Assembly (NCBI GenBank): GCA_937899935.1 | Contig: CALCOW010000067.1 | Coordinates: 1-10,559 of the forward strand | Direction of reading: 5' to 3' | Length of the DNA stretch: 10,559 bases | Origin: an uncultured Phycisphaerae bacterium | GTDB lineage: Bacteria > Planctomycetota > Phycisphaerae > Phycisphaerales > SM1A02 | In this document: piece by piece, positions 7,154-10,559 of the stretch | Position numbering within the stretch: position 1 is the stretch's first letter | Layout: each line of letters opens with the position of its first letter | The notes under the pieces: generated by a model | The model's input: the letters and a program-made list of their open reading frames with translations, nothing else | What the model was told of the DNA's origin: nothing | Databases searched by the model: none | Position numbers and translations under genes: made by a program

Positions 7154-8565
7154 GCTGGCGTTGCCTTACGAGAAGCGTCAATCCTTATCCTTCCACCATA
7201 ATACTTTATGGAGGAAGCAAACTCAGCGGCATCTACACTATTGCGGGCATTGAGGATTGAATCAGCGTAGGTTGTAACTTGCCCTGTGAATGATATCGCT
7301 GGCGCAGTGCTTTTGTCTAGGGTTAGCTCACCTCCATACAACTTCACTGTTGAACCAAAACCAAGTGTGCTTGATGCGTCACTTCCTAAATACTTCAATG
7401 TGCCACCATCTCTTATCTTTACTGCACCCATTTGATTAGAAGAAGAATCATGAACAGTCACAGTGGCTCCGCCCCAAATATGGGTGGTATCAAGTTCTCC
7501 TTGTGCAACAAGCTTTGAGTTGTTCTTGGCTATAACATCAGCGTCATCTGCTGTAGCAGTAAGTTGTATGTCAGTTCTTTTTCTTGAGGCTGGGATAAGA
7601 TATGCAGTCCCAACATCTGCACTTACCTGCACTTGTCCAGTGCAGTTCAGTGCATATAAATTAGTTATAGTTCCAGATAGCGTTGCGTTGGAATCTCCAG
7701 CAGGAGTCCCATCAAGATAAACATCTGTTGTTGATGTTGTACCTATATTCAAGTGTACCCCACCATTCCTTTTGTTCACCACCACCTTACTTGCTTCTAC
7801 AGTTATAGGTGAACTTGATGTTCCAAGTTCGCCTGTGTAATTACCACTAACAGTCATTGTGTCACAAGTTATTGTGCCTGTGGTGCAAGGATTGGACCCT
7901 TGGCAGAATTGAGCAACATCACCAGCAGAAGGAACTAACTCAGGTGACCAATTGGTTGCTGTCTCGGCATCACCATCTGTATTGCCTGTCCACTGTATTC
8001 GTGCTGTATAACTAACTTCGAGCTTAGGCTTGTTACCAGAGGTTGAGTTATCCATTGATTTCCAAACAGCGTACCCTTGAGTAGATGATTCATCGTCGGC
8101 TTTTATTAGTAATCGCAACGCGCCAGCCTTGCTTGTAACAGCATCCTGAACAATTGCTGCAAGTGTTGCTGACGTTATCGTTTGGCCTTGTGTGAGTGTA
8201 AAAGACGCTGATGGGCTTGCGTTGTAATCACCACCAGGAACGGTCCAGGCAGTGGTTCCATCATAGGTATTCCAGTTTGCATCTGCTGTAAAGTTTTTTC
8301 TTGCTTGATATACAGTGCAAGGCTTACTTGCACTGTAATCATTCAGGGCGCCAGACCAAGTTGTAAAAGTGACTGAGTTTACTATTGCGTTAGAAGGTAT
8401 TGATGAGCAATCAAAATAAAGCAGAGCCCTATACTTTACTGAGGCCTTGCCGGTTTTCAGTCCTATATAAAGCACTGTGCTGTCGCCAAAGTCACTGGTG
8501 GCGTCAGTGTCTTGAAGGTATGTATCTATTCCACCTGACCCAGGCTGTATGCTCAGTGTTCCCAT
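7150..8565 (-). CDS. DNRLRE-type beta-rich virion/adhesion protein
   Basis: This 471-residue protein is rich in Ser, Thr, Gly and Ala. Residues about 5-187 fit the DNRLRE (CBM96-like) beta-sandwich: IQPGSGGIDTYLQDT (6-20), RALLYFDCSSIP (46-57), the WNTYDGTTAW segment (98-107) and the closing KPKLEVSYT (179-187). After it, WTGNTDGDAETATNWSPELVPSAGD (192-216) resembles repeats seen in beta-helix surface proteins, and the rest (about 225-460) is a long series of short strands such as VEASKVVV and TVKLYGGELTL, suggesting a beta-solenoid. No signal peptide or enzyme motif is seen. The likely role is a virion surface fibre, decoration or glycan-binding protein. An AAGGAAAG site seven bases upstream supports the start, which lies 13 bases inside the preceding gene. 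It lies upstream of the terminase genes, away from where tail genes would be expected. A host-like surface protein is less likely in this context. Confidence 0.75.
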   Translation of the reverse strand: MGTLSIQPGSGGIDTYLQDTDATSDFGDSTVLYIGLKTGKASVKYRALLYFDCSSIPSNAIVNSVTFTTWSGALNDYSASKPCTVYQARKNFTADANWNTYDGTTAWTVPGGDYNASPSASFTLTQGQTITSATLAAIVQDAVTSKAGALRLLIKADDESSTQGYAVWKSMDNSTSGNKPKLEVSYTARIQWTGNTDGDAETATNWSPELVPSAGDVAQFCQGSNPCTTGTITCDTMTVSGNYTGELGTSSSPITVEASKVVVNKRNGGVHLNIGTTSTTDVYLDGTPAGDSNATLSGTITNLYALNCTGQVQVSADVGTAYLIPASRKRTDIQLTATADDADVIAKNNSKLVAQGELDTTHIWGGATVTVHDSSSNQMGAVKIRDGGTLKYLGSDASSTLGFGSTVKLYGGELTLDKSTAPAISFTGQVTTYADSILNARNSVDAAEFASSIKYYGGRIRIDASRKATPA

Positions 8566-9116
8566 TCGTTTGCTTTCCTTTTGTATGCGCTAATTCCTAC
8601 CCAGGGGCAAATTTTCGACCACTTCTTGTATGCAGACCATCTTTCTGAGACCGAAGATGAATCATCTGTAGGCCAAAGATCTAACCATACCCGATCCACT
8701 TGACCAAGTAACTTCATTTGCTTTTCTGGAATTGTCTTAGCGTTAGCAAACCTCATTGAACACTTGGTATTCATGGAATAAGCGTGCCACACTAAATTGA
8801 TAACGTCTTGGTTATTCTCAATAACTGTAACTTTTTTTACGTCATCAATATCAATCAACATACCAACGACTAAACCTAGACCTAATCCACCCACCACGAT
8901 ATGCCCAAAGGCATCTTTGACCACCTCTTGTTGATCTTGAATCAACACTGGAGAATCAATCATGTTTACACCATCGTGCTTATGCACTAAGGCTGTATAC
9001 ATGCCAGGAGGGGCTTTCTCCATACCACAAGCTTCTGGTCTTCCTTTTCTGCCAGTGACTATTTGGTAATGCTCAATTGACCATAAGCCACTAGATGCTT
9101 TGGGTATGAATCGCAC
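8553..9116 (-). CDS. Spermidine synthase/class I methyltransferase-like protein
   Basis: This 187-residue protein has a Rossmann-type S-adenosyl-ligand site: HIVVGGLGLGLVVGML (72-87) as motif I, an acidic residue ending the next strand in VTVIE (E100), and VWLDLWP (143-149) with D146 at the motif IV strand. The GGLGLG plus VIE pairing resembles polyamine (spermidine) synthases and related small methyltransferase-like proteins. The chain is shorter than a full spermidine synthase (about 280 residues) and ends after motif IV, so the C-terminal part of the fold is reduced. There is no NPPY, DPPY or PC motif, so DNA base methylation is not indicated. The start is GTG with only a weak ribosome site (GGTG). 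The open frame extends back to 9171 without another usual start. The 3' end overlaps the virion protein by 13 bases. Substrate unknown; a non-catalytic role is possible. Confidence 0.7.
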   Translation of the reverse strand: MRFIPKASSGLWSIEHYQIVTGRKGRPEACGMEKAPPGMYTALVHKHDGVNMIDSPVLIQDQQEVVKDAFGHIVVGGLGLGLVVGMLIDIDDVKKVTVIENNQDVINLVWHAYSMNTKCSMRFANAKTIPEKQMKLLGQVDRVWLDLWPTDDSSSVSERWSAYKKWSKICPWVGISAYKRKANEWEH

Positions 9117-9132
9117 AACAGCACCATGTCTA

Positions 9133-9237
9133 TTATGAGTTTCTTTTGAGAAGTTTCTTGATTGATGGTTGAGTTATATGACCAGCAACAAAACAAACTA
9201 CACCTACCATTATCACGAACCAGAGAGTTCCTAACAT
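9133..9237 (-). CDS. 34-residue single-helix membrane protein
   Basis: A short open frame begins at an ATG that overlaps the last seven bases of the upstream membrane-protein gene (ATGTTAG) and ends at TAA. AAGGA lies ten bases before the ATG. The product is one hydrophobic helix, LWFVIMVGVVCFVAGHI (residues 5-21), followed by a short basic tail ending KKLLKRNS, giving a predicted N-out/C-in helix by the positive-inside rule. Such micro-proteins are common in phage lysis regions as holin partners or small anti-host membrane peptides, but no family is recognised. Overlap with the upstream stop, amphipathic charge layout and fit within the 114-base gap support it. Its small size leaves room for chance. 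Confidence 0.55.
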   Translation of the reverse strand: MLGTLWFVIMVGVVCFVAGHITQPSIKKLLKRNS

Positions 9238-9626
9238 TTCTTATTATTCCTTCTTTGCTGAATTGTTTTATAGATAGTCCAACCACCATAAAATACAGAT
9301 ACCACACCTATGGTTATGATAATTGGTATAAAGATCAGGTGCGCATATATTGAAACTGCATAAGCAATTATGCACATGGCTATTCCAGCAAGAATAGCCC
9401 TGAGACCCATTGAACCTTTTGTAAGAATTAGTGCAGCAATTCCAGCCAACGTAGAAATAGCTCCAACCCAACTTAGTAAAGCCAATGCCCCACCTGAGCT
9501 TCCAGTGAAGGATGATGGGACAAGCGTGCTTGGAAGCTCAGGCTTTTTGGGGGCTAGTTGACACCCGACGTTCACCACCAACATCAGGCATACAAACAGG
9601 AGCAATATAAACTTGTCTCTAAACAT
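9231..9626 (-). CDS. Multi-pass membrane protein with possible lipoprotein leader (holin candidate)
   Basis: This 131-residue protein has a basic start (MFRDK), a hydrophobic stretch (6-21) and Cys22 in the context VVNVGC. That resembles a lipoprotein leader, but Asn at -3 is a poor lipobox residue. A Pro/Ser-rich hydrophilic linker (25-45) follows. Three probable membrane helices come next, at about 46-68, 73-95 and 97-118, then a short strongly basic tail (QQRRNNKK). The start ATG overlaps the upstream stop by eight bases; no Shine-Dalgarno site is visible, so coupling is likely. It sits between a coiled-coil/anchor protein and a 34-residue membrane peptide, a cluster that would fit lysis (holin) or superinfection-exclusion functions. 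Neither is shown by a recognised family motif. Confidence 0.8.
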   Translation of the reverse strand: MFRDKFILLLFVCLMLVVNVGCQLAPKKPELPSTLVPSSFTGSSGGALALLSWVGAISTLAGIAALILTKGSMGLRAILAGIAMCIIAYAVSIYAHLIFIPIIITIGVVSVFYGGWTIYKTIQQRRNNKKC

Positions 9627-9843
9627 AAGCTATAACTATCGAGATGATGGCTGGTATCGCACCAGCAATACAACCAACTATTCCTGCTGTAACTTTGGCT
9701 TGAGCTTTATATGCCGCAACGTGCATATCCAAGGCCCTAACTCGATCATCAATAATGTTCAATCTTTCCTCAATAGCATCTAATCTGTAAAGAATAAGCC
9801 TTTCAACTCCAGAAGTCGGTATATCTTTTTGGCTCTGGCTCAA
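9619..9843 (-). CDS. Coiled-coil plus C-terminal membrane anchor protein (XhlA/holin-like)
   Basis: This 74-residue protein has a hydrophilic heptad-rich region (about 12-48), including ERLILYRLDAIEERLNIIDD, followed by a single Gly/Ala/Ile-rich membrane helix (about 53-73). It ends directly in the membrane as AYV. This layout is typical of XhlA-type haemolysin-like proteins and related small phage membrane proteins that act with holins in lysis. The assignment is by architecture only. The most upstream start is TTG with a weak site (AGAG) nearby. Later starts would remove the conserved-looking first heptads. The 5' end lies 41 bases inside the preceding gene and the 3' end overlaps the next by eight bases. 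Confidence 0.7.
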   Translation of the reverse strand: MSQSQKDIPTSGVERLILYRLDAIEERLNIIDDRVRALDMHVAAYKAQAKVTAGIVGCIAGAIPAIISIVIAYV

Positions 9844-10021
9844 GAATCTCTACTTTCAAAATGGCATTTATCGGAATTGTTACATTCAGACTGTCATGGT
9901 TATCGTGATTATGCTGAGGCAACTGAGTAATAGTTATTGATTTATCCCCTATTTCTTTAAGCTCACCCACAGTTGCACATTCAACTGTTTTATCGATCCA
10001 AAAGATACATACTAAAACCAC
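9803..10021 (-). CDS. Unrecognised 72-residue protein
   Basis: No family recognised. The frame begins with GTG ten bases after the nuclease gene stop and has no clear Shine-Dalgarno site. The first ten residues (VLVCIFWID) are hydrophobic but too short for a normal membrane helix. The middle contains a polar His/Asn patch QHNHDNHD (36-43) that might bind metal, and the end is acidic then aromatic (EILEPEPKRYTDFW). The region 45-60 (LNVTIPINAILKVEIL) looks like two beta-strands. Its last 41 bases overlap the coiled-coil gene, which is unusually long for this operon and lowers confidence in one of the two starts. It could instead be a non-coding spacer with a chance frame. Confidence 0.5.
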   Translation of the reverse strand: MVLVCIFWIDKTVECATVGELKEIGDKSITITQLPQHNHDNHDSLNVTIPINAILKVEILEPEPKRYTDFWS

Positions 10022-10031
10022 CCCATAATTC

Positions 10032-10385
10032 TTATGCGTCAGAACTAAGCTCCATAGCTAATAGCACGGCTTGAGCGATCTCAGGCAGATCTTGCGCCTT
10101 TAAGGTAATCACCCAATCTGACCGGGCCTTCCTATGCATTACAATCGGCTTTTCTTGATCTGTAGCTGCATTAGTCGCTTGATGCATCCATTCAACTAGA
10201 TGTGAATATGAAGCCCTTTCCTGCCTTTTCACCTCAATAGCAAGGCCTGGAACCCCTACCAGATCTGACGATCCAGCCACCCCTGAGTACTGTTGAGCTC
10301 TCCTGGGGGTGCCTATGCCAAGATCCTTTAGGATCTTGGCTGCCTCGAGCTCACCACGCTTACCTTTTTGCTTCGAATTCATCAC
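10032..10385 (-). CDS. PD-(D/E)XK nuclease (Holliday-junction-resolvase-like)
   Basis: This 117-residue protein is a compact restriction-endonuclease-fold nuclease. The active-site pattern is complete: E12 in KRGELEAAKIL, D41 in GSSDLVGVPG, and E51-x-K53 in AIEVKRQE, followed by the usual HLVEWMHQAT helix (62-71) and a WVITL strand (90-94). This arrangement matches phage PD-(D/E)XK proteins related to archaeal Hjc-type resolvases, which act on branched or replicating DNA. The true substrate here is not shown. The frame begins at GTG immediately followed by ATG (10382); either may be used. The nearest purine-rich site, CAGGG, is distant. It is the first gene after the terminator/hairpin region and so probably opens this transcription unit. 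Confidence 0.88.
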   Translation of the reverse strand: MMNSKQKGKRGELEAAKILKDLGIGTPRRAQQYSGVAGSSDLVGVPGLAIEVKRQERASYSHLVEWMHQATNAATDQEKPIVMHRKARSDWVITLKAQDLPEIAQAVLLAMELSSDA

Positions 10386-10429
10386 TAGAGTATAGCCCTG
10401 AAGCGTGATTATCGCCTATATGGCTGATA

Positions 10430-10449
10430 AGGGGCCTAGAATCGCCCCT
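10430..10449. repeat. Second G/C-rich hairpin sharing arms with the terminator
   Basis: A 6-bp inverted repeat, AGGGGC (10430-10435) and GCCCCT (10444-10449), encloses an 8-base loop. Its arms are the same words as those in the terminator, so alternative pairing (10444-10450 with 10515-10521) is possible. It lacks a T tract on either strand, so it is not a simple terminator. It may be an operator or an RNA switch element. Confidence 0.45.
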
Positions 10450-10480
10450 GAGCCGCCCTAGCTACATTTATGTATAAGTA

Positions 10481-10521
10481 CACCAAAAGAAAAGAAGCCC
10501 CTGATATGGATCACCAGGGGC
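10481..10521 (-). terminator. Rho-independent terminator
   Basis: Read on the minus strand: a 7-bp G/C-rich stem (GCCCCTG/CAGGGGC, arms at 10515-10521 and 10497-10503) with an 11-base loop, followed at once by the T-rich stretch TTCTTTTCTTTT. This would end transcription of the gene lying to the right of the window and separate it from the nuclease-to-head transcription unit. The C-interrupted T tract makes its strength uncertain. Confidence 0.7.
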
Positions 10522-10559
10522 CTCATCGAGAATCGTATTTACTGTTATAATAAGGGTTT

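Larger units (their letters stand above)
10386..10559. other. Non-coding leader region upstream of the nuclease gene
   Basis: These 174 bases hold no convincing gene. They contain a terminator (10481-10521) and a second hairpin (10430-10449) built from the same G/C-rich words: AGGGGCCT occurs at 10430-10437 and 10516-10523, and GCCCCTGA at 10444-10451 and 10497-10504. A promoter for the minus-strand unit should lie between about 10480 and 10390, but no hexamer pair near consensus is present. TATACT close to the start codon and GATAAT near 10410 lack a matching -35. A phage-specific promoter is possible. Confidence 0.55.

Noticed and set aside
8553..9116. Idea that the methyltransferase-like protein supplies 5-methylcytosine to the glycosyltransferase pathway
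   Set aside because: C5-cytosine methyltransferases need PCQ and ENV motifs, and neither is present; the fold signals point to the spermidine-synthase-like group.
9059..9307. An 82-codon minus-strand frame across the membrane-protein gap
   Set aside because: It overlaps three better-supported frames, including the 34-residue protein, and has no coherent hydrophobic or domain pattern.
10546..10551. TATAAT on the plus strand near the right edge
   Set aside because: No -35-like hexamer at 16-18 bases upstream, and no plus-strand gene visible before the window ends.
10523..10559. Possible last 11 codons of an upstream minus-strand gene ending in TGA just before the terminator
   Set aside because: The placement is attractive, but another frame also stops within this short stretch and 37 bases are too few to decide.

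Overview
The window is a stretch of a tailed double-stranded DNA bacteriophage or prophage (Caudoviricetes, HK97-type head). Every supportable gene lies on the minus strand, so the region reads from right to left. Evidence for a phage: a P27-type small terminase, large terminase, HK97-type portal and HK97-type prohead protease in the canonical order, packed with ATGA or 8-base overlaps and strong Shine-Dalgarno sites. The Shine-Dalgarno sites and a possible lipoprotein leader point to a bacterial host, but nothing identifies it further. No integrase, tRNA, CRISPR array, insertion sequence or host gene is visible, so a lytic phage and a prophage cannot be told apart.

Layout in transcription order. 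(1) 10559-10386 is non-coding. It holds a Rho-independent terminator for whatever lies upstream and two G/C-rich hairpins with interchangeable arms. (2) 10385-10032 is a PD-(D/E)XK nuclease. (3) 10021-9133 holds small genes: an unrecognised 72-residue protein, a coiled-coil plus membrane-anchor protein (XhlA/holin-like), a 131-residue multi-pass membrane protein with a possible lipoprotein leader, and a 34-residue one-helix membrane protein. These membrane genes resemble a lysis or envelope cassette, although no endolysin is seen. (4) 9116-8553 is a spermidine-synthase/class I methyltransferase-like protein. (5) 8565-7150 is a beta-rich DNRLRE-type virion or adhesion protein. (6) 7153-6881 is unrecognised. 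(7) 6880-6113 is an HNH nuclease joined to a P-loop kinase. (8) 6112-6005 is a structured, G-run-rich spacer. (9) 6004-5378 is a ParB/Srx-fold protein with an extra C-terminal domain. (10) 5375-4425 is a TET-associated-type DNA glycosyltransferase (TAGT). (11) 4432-57 holds the packaging and head genes TerS, TerL, portal and protease. The major capsid gene is expected just beyond position 1.

Working picture: the packaging and head genes fill and mature the capsid. Directly upstream, and translationally linked to them, is a set of DNA-acting proteins (HNH-kinase, ParB-like, glycosyltransferase). The glycosyltransferase is the strongest lead. Its relatives glycosylate hydroxymethylated cytosines in phage DNA, so this phage may carry sugar-modified DNA. 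The base oxidase or hydroxymethylase and any cytosine methyltransferase needed for that are not in this window. Genes at the right-hand end often start with GTG or TTG and have weak ribosome sites, whereas TerS, the glycosyltransferase and the protease have near-consensus sites.
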